Shown here: one piece after another, positions 20,633 through 28,243 of the stretch
Numbering within the stretch: the stretch's first letter is position 1
How the letters are laid out: every line of letters begins with the position of its first letter
Assembly (NCBI RefSeq): GCF_021726475.1
Contig: NZ_JAKJRU010000007.1
Span: 185,262-249,261 of the forward strand
Length of the DNA: 64,000 nt
Reading direction: 5' to 3'
Source of the DNA: Pseudomonas oligotrophica
GTDB taxonomy: Bacteria > Pseudomonadota > Gammaproteobacteria > Pseudomonadales > Pseudomonadaceae
Translations under genes and position numbers: made by a program
Notes under the pieces: model-generated
The model's input: the letters and a program-made list of their open reading frames with translations, nothing else
Told to the model about the DNA's origin: nothing
Database searches by the model: none

Positions 20633-21546
20633 TGCGAACGATACTGCTAACGGGCGGGGCTGGTTTCATTGGCAGCTGCGTTTTGCGGCGGCTATTGGCC
20701 GACGGATTTTCTGTTATCGTTCTTATTAGGTCACGGACGAATTTGTACAGAATAAATGACCTTTTGGACCAGGTTGTGGTGTATGACATAGAACAAAAAA
20801 AACTTTCAGATATCTTTCTGGAAAACCATATATACGCTATTTTGCATCTTGCCTGTAAATATGGGCGCGCAGGAGAAATTATGCCTGTTGTGCAGTCGAA
20901 CGTGATATTTGGTTTGGAGTTGCTTGAACTCGCTGTTAAAGGCAATGTTAAAATTTTTATCAATTCGGATACGTTTTATAACGTGCCGGGGAAGAAGTAT
21001 GAAGGACGTTTGGCTCCTTATATATTAACCAAGCGGCAATTTTTAGACTGGCTTTTATTCTACAGTCAAAAAATTGCGATAATTAATCTTAAGTTGCAGC
21101 ATGTATATGGCAGCGGTGATGCCGAAGACAAATTTTTACCTTGGCTTGTTAGCCAGTTTTTTTGTGGCGGTGGTGAGGTAAAGCTTACCGGCGGGGAGCA
21201 GCAACGCGACTTTGTAGCCGTTAACGATGTTGCAAGCGCGTTTAGCTTTTGCTTAACGCACTTTGCCGGAGTTGATAAAGGCTTCAGGACTTTCAAGGTT
21301 GGCTCCGATCAACCGACAACCCTAAAAGAGTTCGTGTTACTAGCTTATGATCTTTATAAGAAGGAGAATTGCAGTGAGGAGGTTTTTTTAGACTTCGGTG
21401 CTGTCCCATATGCGGTTGATGAAATCATGTTTTTAGATGAAATAACCCCCTCGCTTACAAGCATTGGCTGGCATCCTCGATCAACGGCTGAGGTGACTTT
21501 AAGAGAACTGATCTCAGAGTGGAGTAAGCATAGATGTTTGAGCTAA
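20632..21546 (+). CDS. rfbJ: CDP-4-keto-3,6-dideoxyglucose 4-reductase (CDP-abequose/paratose synthase-like)
   Basis: A 304-residue extended SDR with TGGAGFIGSCVLRRLL at the N-terminus. The middle matches abequose synthase (RfbJ) as I remember it: HLACKYGR, NVIFGLELLELAVKGN, KIFINSDTFY, RLAPYILTKRQF (catalytic Tyr and Lys in YILTK), LKLQHVYGSGDAEDKF and TGGEQQRDFVAVNDV. Directly after rfbH, it is the natural last step to CDP-abequose, or to its C-4 epimer CDP-paratose. The stereochemistry cannot be decided from sequence alone, so the symbol marks similarity. From here codon use turns AT-rich, unlike the flanking chromosome. The 3' end overlaps the next gene by 13 bases. Confidence 0.8.
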   Translation: MRTILLTGGAGFIGSCVLRRLLADGFSVIVLIRSRTNLYRINDLLDQVVVYDIEQKKLSDIFLENHIYAILHLACKYGRAGEIMPVVQSNVIFGLELLELAVKGNVKIFINSDTFYNVPGKKYEGRLAPYILTKRQFLDWLLFYSQKIAIINLKLQHVYGSGDAEDKFLPWLVSQFFCGGGEVKLTGGEQQRDFVAVNDVASAFSFCLTHFAGVDKGFRTFKVGSDQPTTLKEFVLLAYDLYKKENCSEEVFLDFGAVPYAVDEIMFLDEITPSLTSIGWHPRSTAEVTLRELISEWSKHRCLS

Positions 21547-22361
21547 ATATATGTATCCCTACGTTTAACCGAAAAGAAAAGGTGTTATCACTGTTACAGT
21601 ATCTTCGTGAAGAGTTTCATGGAAGGTCCTATTGCATAACTGTTCGTGATAATTGCTCTGAAGACGGAACATTTCGTGAGCTTCAGTCAGTTTATGGAGG
21701 TTGCGACAATGTGTTTATAAAAAAAAACGAGCGGAATATTGGCTTGGGGGGAAATTTAGCAGCGCTATATAAAGAAAATGTTAGTACCTTTATCTGGGTG
21801 ATTGGGGATGATGATCACTTGGAAAGCGGCATCGCTGATTATCTATTTTGCTCACTAGCTAAATCTGACGCTGGCTGTTATTTACTGAATCATCAGGCAA
21901 TTAATAAGGAAAAGCAGGTCTTGTTCCTAAATGCGTACCAGCGATCCGAAGAATTTAGTGATTCGCTGCTGCCGCTTTTTCATGATAGAGGCAGTGTAAT
22001 GATGTTTATTACCTCTGTAATTTATAGGGTTTCAGCAATTAATGAGCTTGTATCAAAAAGGCCATCCAATATTTCTGCACGGTTAACACTCCCTTTGTAT
22101 ATGTCATTGGGTGTCGCTGAGCTCAGAGGGGTGCAATTTTTACAGAGCAATTCTTTCCTGACAAACATACATGGAGACACATCTTGGAGCAAAGATGCGT
22201 GGAAAGTCTTCCTGATAGGTATACCTAGCGAACTATTGCGAATGTTTTTTCTAACTGGAAAACCACGTTGTTTGGTTTTGGGTGTCAGATATCTAGTGAA
22301 GAGAACAGCTGCAAAATTCTACCGTGGCGTTATTGGACGATATGAAGAAGCTACTAAATAA
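21534..22361 (+). CDS. family 2 glycosyltransferase (possible dideoxyhexosyltransferase)
   Basis: A 275-residue GT-A glycosyltransferase. It opens FELNICIPTFNRKEKV, has VRDNCSEDGT for nucleotide binding, the NERNIGLGGNLAAL segment, and an acidic DxD-type motif in VIGDDDHLESG at about residues 85-95. C-terminal to this it is poorly conserved. The gene overlaps the dideoxyhexose reductase gene, so it may transfer that sugar. This is inference from position. No membrane anchor is obvious. Strongly AT-rich coding sequence. Confidence 0.75.
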   Translation: MFELNICIPTFNRKEKVLSLLQYLREEFHGRSYCITVRDNCSEDGTFRELQSVYGGCDNVFIKKNERNIGLGGNLAALYKENVSTFIWVIGDDDHLESGIADYLFCSLAKSDAGCYLLNHQAINKEKQVLFLNAYQRSEEFSDSLLPLFHDRGSVMMFITSVIYRVSAINELVSKRPSNISARLTLPLYMSLGVAELRGVQFLQSNSFLTNIHGDTSWSKDAWKVFLIGIPSELLRMFFLTGKPRCLVLGVRYLVKRTAAKFYRGVIGRYEEATK

Positions 22362-23601
22362 TAGAGCGGCGATTTACCATAACGCGACCATTGCAATAAA
22401 ATCCTTGGCTGGACCGATTACATTTATTCTCATAGCAAAAAGTTTCACAGAACTTGAGCAAGGATTGTTTTTCGCATTTTTATCGATAGGGGCACTGCAG
22501 TTAATTTTTGAGGCAGGAATGACCACTAGCTTCGTTCAGCATATAGCTTCTGAGCGCAGACGTAGTTATGAGTCTGAGTTATATTATGGTCTTTTAAAAG
22601 GCTGTGTTATTTGGTGTTCAGTATCTGCTATTTTTTTTTACTTAACCTCTGTTGCCTTTGCTTTTTATGTGTTTTCAGGTTTTTCAATTCAGCTATGGTT
22701 GTTGCCACTTAATGTCTTTGCTTTGGCATTAAGTTTAAATATGTTTTCTTTATTTATCTATGTAGTACAAGAAGGGTCAGGCGATATTTTATTCGTGTAT
22801 AAAACTAGGCTTTGGGGAGCAGTTGTAAGTCTCGCCTTGCTTTGGTTGTCGTTATTCTTTGAAGCGGGACTATATTCGTTGGCAGCCGCTCAGATTGGTT
22901 ACTTAATTCCTCTATTCATTCAAGGCAAAACGTGGAGATGTATGGCGCACATTTTCACATCTTCAGAAGCTAACGTTCGCTTAGCTATGTACGGCCTGGC
23001 TTCTTTTCAGTTTAGATTAACAGCCGTCTGGGTCAGCGGCTATTTGTATTGGAATTCACCGGTGTTGTTAATATTCAAGTTCGTCGATCCGGTGTACGCT
23101 GGAAAATTCGGCCTGACGTTTAGCCTGATGAACGCTATAAACCAAATAGGGCAGGGATGGCTGACCACCCAAAGAGTGCGTATAGGAACAATGATAGCCG
23201 ACCGGAAATTTAAGATAGCAAGAAAGCTTTTCGACGATGTGTCTAAATTTTCGCTATTGATAGTAATTTCCGGCTTATTATGTGCTGTTCTTATGAGTGC
23301 TATTCTTAGTGAACAGTTTTTTTTCCCTAGAGCGCTTAATACAATATCATTTTTCGTTATGGGTATCTACTTTGCACTGCTATGCAGAATCTCTAACTTG
23401 GCTACATATACAAGATGTTATAAAGAGGAGCCATTATTTAAGTTGTTTTTGATTATGAATATTGTTGTTCCGGCTGCTTTATATTTGTCTGGCTTGTTGA
23501 ACAGTATTGAAATTGGTTTGATCTTCGTTGTGTTGATACACTTTGCATTTTTGTTCGCCGCGGAGCGAATTACAAAAAATTTTGAGAGAGGCTATAGTTA
23601 A
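22342..23601 (+). CDS. wzx: O-antigen flippase, Wzx-like
   Basis: A 419-residue very hydrophobic protein with about twelve predicted membrane segments spread evenly over its length, starting MKKLLNNRAAIYHNATIAIK. The size and topology fit the Wzx/polysaccharide transporter family, as does the location among glycosyltransferases and next to a Wzy-like gene. Sequence conservation in this family is low, so the call is from topology and context. It would flip undecaprenyl-linked repeat units to the periplasm. The ATG at 22342 overlaps the preceding glycosyltransferase by 20 bases. An upstream GTG adds six residues. Confidence 0.75.
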   Translation: MKKLLNNRAAIYHNATIAIKSLAGPITFILIAKSFTELEQGLFFAFLSIGALQLIFEAGMTTSFVQHIASERRRSYESELYYGLLKGCVIWCSVSAIFFYLTSVAFAFYVFSGFSIQLWLLPLNVFALALSLNMFSLFIYVVQEGSGDILFVYKTRLWGAVVSLALLWLSLFFEAGLYSLAAAQIGYLIPLFIQGKTWRCMAHIFTSSEANVRLAMYGLASFQFRLTAVWVSGYLYWNSPVLLIFKFVDPVYAGKFGLTFSLMNAINQIGQGWLTTQRVRIGTMIADRKFKIARKLFDDVSKFSLLIVISGLLCAVLMSAILSEQFFFPRALNTISFFVMGIYFALLCRISNLATYTRCYKEEPLFKLFLIMNIVVPAALYLSGLLNSIEIGLIFVVLIHFAFLFAAERITKNFERGYS

Positions 23602-23664
23602 AAATTTTGCCGGTATTTTTTGTTTTGAAGTGGTTGATCTTATGGTTCGCATGAGTAAATAAAT

Positions 23665-24726
23665 TTGATATACATAATTATGATGATTTACTCAACTGCA
23701 TATTCTTATATGGCGAATGCAAGGGCTGGCAGGGTGGGGTTTTTCATCACTCTTTCTCCAGTATTCTTTTCTATACTATTGGCATTAAGCCTGCAAGAGG
23801 GCGTGGGGACTGACTACTATGCTTATTTAAGCATGGCTGCTGGTGAAAAAGACTTAGGATGGATAGAAAATAAAAACGAGATTTTTTTTGTTTGGTTAAA
23901 TGACCTTGCCATTGGGTTGGGTGAGCCGCAGTTGATATTTTTTTTTACTGCATTTATCCAGGTTTCTTTTCTAGGCTTGATTGTATATGAATTAAAAAAG
24001 CTTGAGCTAACGCTTCACTGGTTTTTCTTGCTTTACTTTATTTATTTATTGATTTTCTTCAATTCTTTTAATGGGATAAGGCAGTACACGGCAGTGTACA
24101 TGGTTGTCTATTCCTTTTTTCTGCTTTTTCTAGGTAAGCAAATAAAGTTTATTGCGGTAGTCTTGTTGGCTTCTTGTTTTCATTCTACAGCTATCTATTT
24201 TTTACCGTTTGCGTTTCTACGGCGAGCTCTAGGGATAAAAGTAAAATTCCCTATTATCCTAACGATTGTGTTATTTTTACTATCTTTAAGTTTTGCTGAT
24301 TTGAATGGCGTGATGGAATATTTTATGAGCCTAACCGGTTACTCTTCATATTTGAATAGTAGTTATTTGGGAAGAATGAATTTTCTTGGGATTATGACGA
24401 AATTTCCGAAGATTATAATGGTTTTGTTTTGTGCGTATTTCCTTGAAGTGAAGTGCGAGCGGCTGGCTATTAAATATAGATTTCTTTTGAATTTGTCATA
24501 TATTTCCTTGTTTGTATTGATTGTTAGCTTTTCATCTACCCTTATTTGGCGCATGTACCAGTACTTCGACTTTTTTACGATGGTCCCTATTTTGATTCTG
24601 CTGTCATATGCTAAACAAAAGCAGTTTCTTTATTTTGCAATGGCATCATTTTTGCTAATTTTTTTGTTGAAGGTTTCTGTTTTTGCAAAGGGTGAGTATC
24701 TGTATGCTTCTATCCTGTTTGGATGA
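23665..24726 (+). CDS. wzy: O-antigen polymerase, Wzy-like (EpsG family)
   Basis: A protein of up to 353 residues with about ten hydrophobic segments. Family features of EpsG/Wzy polymerases are visible: EGVGTDYYAYLSM after the second helix, FFNSFNGIRQYTAVYMV in the middle and ASCFHSTAIYFLP. It would polymerise repeat units in the periplasm, with chain length set by the two Wzz proteins. The start is uncertain: TTG at 23665 or ATG at 23680, neither with a strong ribosome binding site. Its stop overlaps the next ATG by four bases. Confidence 0.75.
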   Translation: MIYIIMMIYSTAYSYMANARAGRVGFFITLSPVFFSILLALSLQEGVGTDYYAYLSMAAGEKDLGWIENKNEIFFVWLNDLAIGLGEPQLIFFFTAFIQVSFLGLIVYELKKLELTLHWFFLLYFIYLLIFFNSFNGIRQYTAVYMVVYSFFLLFLGKQIKFIAVVLLASCFHSTAIYFLPFAFLRRALGIKVKFPIILTIVLFLLSLSFADLNGVMEYFMSLTGYSSYLNSSYLGRMNFLGIMTKFPKIIMVLFCAYFLEVKCERLAIKYRFLLNLSYISLFVLIVSFSSTLIWRMYQYFDFFTMVPILILLSYAKQKQFLYFAMASFLLIFLLKVSVFAKGEYLYASILFG

Positions 24727-25526
24727 TTGAAATGAAAATAGATATTCTAATCTCTACTATGAATCAAGCAAACTATGACTTGTTAGATAGTATGAGGATA
24801 AATAGCGATTGTGTAGTGGTTAACCAGTGCGGCAAAGATTCCTTTGAAGAATTTAGCTACCGCGGGCATAAAGTTAAATGGATAAATTCATCTGAGATTG
24901 GCTTGAGTCGGAGCCGGAATCTAGCTATTAAAAACTCATCGGCTGATATTTGCGTGCTGGCAGATGATGATTTAATTTATGTTGAGGGATATGCTGATCT
25001 CGTTGTAAGCCAATATGATAAAATGCAAGATGCAGATCTTTTGGCTTTTGTGGTTGAGGGAATTGATCGTGTTTTTAAGACCTATCCGGCAAATACCCAA
25101 AGGCTGAATTTTATTTCATCTATGAAGGTGTCTTCTGTGCAAATATCCTTCAAGAGAAAAAAATTTGTAGATAATGGTATATCATTTAAAGAAGAGTTTG
25201 GGGCGGGCTCGACGTTTTATGTTGGCGAAGAAAATATAATGTTATCTGATTGCTGGCGCATCGGTCTTGGCATGTATTTCGTGCCCCTGAAAATAGCCGA
25301 TATAATCTTAGGCAGTTCGACATGGTTTGAAGGATTCAATAAAAGATACTTCATAGCTAAAGGCGCCTGTTTTGCGGCGATGTCTAAGCCTTTAGCAGTT
25401 CTCCTAATTGTTCAGTTTGCTCTCCGTAAACAAAGACTGTATAAAAACGAGTCCACGTTGGTACAAGCGCTGAAAAATATGCTGAAGGGCAGAAAAGCCT
25501 ATTTGAAGGGAAATTACAAAATTTGA
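24723..25526 (+). CDS. family 2 glycosyltransferase
   Basis: A 267-residue protein with a compact GT2-like fold: MKIDILISTMNQANYDLL, INSSEIGLSRSRNLAIKN (the usual basic SRSRN loop) and the acidic ICVLADDDLIYVEGY motif near residue 85. The C-terminal region has STFYVGEENIML and then hydrophobic or basic segments. The substrate cannot be deduced. It is coupled to wzy by an ATGA overlap. Its AT-rich codons match wzx and wzy, indicating the same origin. Confidence 0.72.
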   Translation: MIEMKIDILISTMNQANYDLLDSMRINSDCVVVNQCGKDSFEEFSYRGHKVKWINSSEIGLSRSRNLAIKNSSADICVLADDDLIYVEGYADLVVSQYDKMQDADLLAFVVEGIDRVFKTYPANTQRLNFISSMKVSSVQISFKRKKFVDNGISFKEEFGAGSTFYVGEENIMLSDCWRIGLGMYFVPLKIADIILGSSTWFEGFNKRYFIAKGACFAAMSKPLAVLLIVQFALRKQRLYKNESTLVQALKNMLKGRKAYLKGNYKI

Positions 25527-25828
25527 TGCACCTTTAAGAAGTATACGAGAATTTTCGGTCGTAGGGCGTGCATGTAAGGCACTTTCCATTCTGTTTATTA
25601 GTTGGTGCGGCGAAGTTGTTGCGCTGGACATTGGCCAAGAGAGGCGTGCCTTTAAACAGGCTACCGCCTCTCGAGGATGTAAATGTTATATGGCTCTAGC
25701 AGTCCAGGGGAAGTGATCACTTTTGTTCTCGCTATAAGTGCCTGTGCAGTAATATTAGAAGGCGCTCTATATATTAGGTGCTAAATAATAATCGCGTTTC
25801 TAGTGAGCGGTTGATTTGTAGGGTTTTT
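25527..25828. other. AT-rich intergenic spacer within the O-antigen locus
   Basis: About 300 bases without a convincing gene. It contains a perfect inverted repeat GAGAGGCG-N18-CGCCTCTC at 25639-25672, and a 33-codon ATG frame at 25683-25784 encoding a short hydrophobic peptide (MLYGSSSPGEVITFVLAIS...). The short frame may be a fragment of a lost membrane-protein gene. Neither is supported beyond its sequence. Confidence 0.4.
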
Positions 25829-26590
25829 ATGGTTTCAGATAAGGTTTCCGTAGTAATACCTTCATATAACTCGGCGAGGTATATAAGGGAGTCAGTTGGG
25901 TCAGTTATTTCTCAAGACTATCAGAATGTTGAGGTAGTTGTGGTTGATGACTCTTCTAGCGATAGTTCGTGTGAAATAATAGAGGAAATGGCTAGTCGTG
26001 ATCATCGTATAGTGCTTCTGAAATTGGACGTAAGATCAGGGGCGGCGATTGCAAGAAATAAAGGGATAGAGTTTAGTACAGGTAGGTATATAGCCTTTTT
26101 AGATGCTGACGATATCTGGCTTCCAGGAAAGCTAACAGCTCAGATGCAAGCAATGCAAGATGCAGGTGCAGCCCTCTCATGCACGGCCGCGAGAATAATT
26201 AATGAACATGGCGAGTATGTGGGATTTAGATCGATCCCGGCGGAAATTACATTTTCCTTACTGCTTAAGAAAACCCCAATTATTAATTCTAGTGCCATTT
26301 ACGACACTAGAATGCTTGGGAAGGTCAAAATGCCTGACGTAATTCGGCGCCAAGATTTTGGGCTCTGGATTGAGATCATAAGGCGGTCAGGTCCTGCGCT
26401 GGGGTTAATTAAGCCTTTTGTATCGTATAGGGTGCACTCTGAGTCGCTGTCTAGAAATAAGTTCATTTCGGCTTGGTATACTTGGAAGGTTTTAAGAATG
26501 GCGGGGAGGCTTTCAATGGTTAAGTCTTTATACTATTTCAGCTTCTATGCGTTAGGCGGCGTTTTGGGCCGGATTAGGGGAATTAATTAA
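25829..26590 (+). CDS. family 2 glycosyltransferase (WcaA-like)
   Basis: A 253-residue classical GT2 enzyme: VSVVIPSYNSARYIRESV, VVVDDSSSDSS, RSGAAIARNKGIE and the DxD motif in YIAFLDADDIWLPGK, followed by RRQDFGLWIEIIRR. These are the best-conserved GT2 signatures in the locus. The ATG at 25829 has GTAGGG seven bases upstream. The open frame extends 17 codons further upstream without a start signal. Acceptor and donor are unknown. The spacer before it suggests a separate insertion event or a promoter. Confidence 0.82.
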   Translation: MVSDKVSVVIPSYNSARYIRESVGSVISQDYQNVEVVVVDDSSSDSSCEIIEEMASRDHRIVLLKLDVRSGAAIARNKGIEFSTGRYIAFLDADDIWLPGKLTAQMQAMQDAGAALSCTAARIINEHGEYVGFRSIPAEITFSLLLKKTPIINSSAIYDTRMLGKVKMPDVIRRQDFGLWIEIIRRSGPALGLIKPFVSYRVHSESLSRNKFISAWYTWKVLRMAGRLSMVKSLYYFSFYALGGVLGRIRGIN

Positions 26591-26636
26591 AATAAGCGAT
26601 TAGGATCTAAGCCTTTGTAAGCAGATCGGGTGGGTT

Positions 26637-27569
26637 GTGAAAGTTCTTCTGACTGGATGTTCGGGTTTCATTGGGCGCCATCTTTTTAGATGCTTAGGTG
26701 ATTTTGCACGCTATGATGTCACGTGCGCAGTAAGAAGTCTTTCCATTATCCCGGCGAAAAATGAGATATTAGTTGAAGGGTTGCGCGGAGATACAAATTG
26801 GACAAGGGCATTGAAAGGTCAGCAAGTGGTCATTCATCTCGCTGCACGCGCCCATGTGGCTAAGGATGGTATGGTTGATCAGCACGAATATTCACAAGTG
26901 AATGTAGCTGGTACGGTAAGTCTTGCAAGGCAGGCGGTGGCGGCGGGAGTGAAACGTTTTATCTTCCTGAGTTCAATAGGGGTTAACGGAAATCTCAATA
27001 GCCGCCCATTTACCGCAGCCGACCAGGCTAATCCCGCAGAACCCTATGCTCAGTCAAAATGGGAAGCAGAGCAGGAGCTATGGGAGATGCAGCGGGGCAC
27101 AGGAATGGAGATAGTTATTATCCGTCCTCCGTTGGTTTACGGTCCGGGTGCCCCAGGAAACTTTGGCAGTTTGGTGCGCTGGATCGAAAAAGGTTTACCG
27201 CTCCCGCTCGGCGCCATCCACAACAAGCGCTCTCTGGTCGGCATCGACAATCTCATCGATCTGATCATCCGTTGCATCGACCATCCGGCTGCCGCCAACC
27301 AAGTATTTCTTGCGGGCGACGGCGAGGATTTGTCGACTACCGAACTGCTGCGAGGAGTAGGCCGCGCGATGGGCAAGCCTGCTCGGCTGATACCAGTCCC
27401 AGCAGGCCTGCTGCAGCTTGGTGCTACGGTGTTGGGCAAGAAGGCCATGGCGCAGCGTTTGCTGGGTTCGTTGCAGGTGGATATCAGCAAGACCTGCGAG
27501 CTGTTGGACTGGAAGCCACCTTATACGGTGGAAGGGGGGCTCAGGCGTTGCTTCGAGCCCACAGATTGA
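26637..27569 (+). CDS. nucleotide-sugar epimerase/4-ketoreductase (WbpV/WbpK-like)
   Basis: A 310-residue extended SDR starting with GTG at 26637. It shows VLLTGCSGFIGRHLF, HLAARAHVAKDGM, the catalytic FIFLSSIGVNG Ser region with PYAQSKWEAEQ (Tyr-x3-Lys), and RPPLVYGPGAPGNF. It most resembles the WbpV/WbpK group that reduces the 4-keto sugar made by WbpM to UDP-QuiNAc or UDP-FucNAc. Standing next to an initiating transferase and wbpM, it probably makes the first sugar of the repeat unit. Base composition changes within this gene from AT-rich (5') to GC-rich (3'), marking the right border of the variable region. Confidence 0.8.
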   Translation: MKVLLTGCSGFIGRHLFRCLGDFARYDVTCAVRSLSIIPAKNEILVEGLRGDTNWTRALKGQQVVIHLAARAHVAKDGMVDQHEYSQVNVAGTVSLARQAVAAGVKRFIFLSSIGVNGNLNSRPFTAADQANPAEPYAQSKWEAEQELWEMQRGTGMEIVIIRPPLVYGPGAPGNFGSLVRWIEKGLPLPLGAIHNKRSLVGIDNLIDLIIRCIDHPAAANQVFLAGDGEDLSTTELLRGVGRAMGKPARLIPVPAGLLQLGATVLGKKAMAQRLLGSLQVDISKTCELLDWKPPYTVEGGLRRCFEPTD

Positions 27570-27589
27570 TTGAAAGATCAGGTGAATCC

Positions 27590-28147
27590 GTGATTCGAGT
27601 GTTCGATTTTGTTTTTTCCCTACTGGGCCTGGTGATCGGGCTGCCGGTGCTGTTGCTGCTGACCGTAATCGGGCTTTTCGATACGGGGTCGCCGATTTTT
27701 CGACAGGTTCGCGTGGGGCGTCACCAGAAGGCCTTCACGCTCGTCAAATTCCGGACCATGAAGGTGGATACCGCATCGGTTGCCACTCATCTGGCCAGCA
27801 GTGCGTCAATTACCCGATTCGGTCATTTTCTACGCAAGACCAAGCTGGACGAGCTGCCACAGCTCTGGAATGTGCTCAAGGGTGAGATGAGCCTGGTGGG
27901 CCCTCGGCCCGGATTGTTCAATCAGGAAGAGCTGACTGCAGAGCGCGCCAGGCGAGGTGTGTATGTGGTGCGCCCCGGGATTACCGGCTTGGCACAAGTG
28001 AGCGAGATCGATATGTCCACGCCCGCGCTCTTGGCCGAAACGGATCAAAAAATGATCCAGAGCCTGACTGTCGCGGACTATTTCAAGTACATCTTCATGA
28101 CCGTGGCGGGTAAGGGTGCCGGCGATCGGATTGTGCACAAGGGCTGA
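27590..28147 (+). CDS. initiating sugar-1-phosphate transferase (PglC-type monotopic)
   Basis: A 185-residue small bacterial sugar transferase with one N-terminal re-entrant hydrophobic segment ([20 protein letters not shown]) and the catalytic core: [26 protein letters not shown], the Asp-Glu dyad in [14 protein letters not shown], and [12 protein letters not shown]. It transfers a sugar-1-phosphate, probably QuiNAc or FucNAc, to undecaprenyl phosphate. It starts with GTG at 27590 after AGGTGAATCC. P. aeruginosa often uses the unrelated WbpL here, so this is a different solution to the same step. Confidence 0.87.
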   Translation: MIRVFDFVFSLLGLVIGLPVLLLLTVIGLFDTGSPIFRQVRVGRHQKAFTLVKFRTMKVDTASVATHLASSASITRFGHFLRKTKLDELPQLWNVLKGEMSLVGPRPGLFNQEELTAERARRGVYVVRPGITGLAQVSEIDMSTPALLAETDQKMIQSLTVADYFKYIFMTVAGKGAGDRIVHKG

Positions 28148-28243
28148 TTCATTCGCTCTACGTGGGTGTATGTGTTGCCTGCAGAATGTTGCTCGCCTGG
28201 TTGGCCACTCGAGCATGTTCGGCGCTAAGGAAGGGGAAGGTTT

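Noticed and set aside
25559..25585. GTAGGGCGTGC as a further 'CGTAGGGTGG' repeat
   Set aside because: Diverges after seven bases and has no inverted arm.
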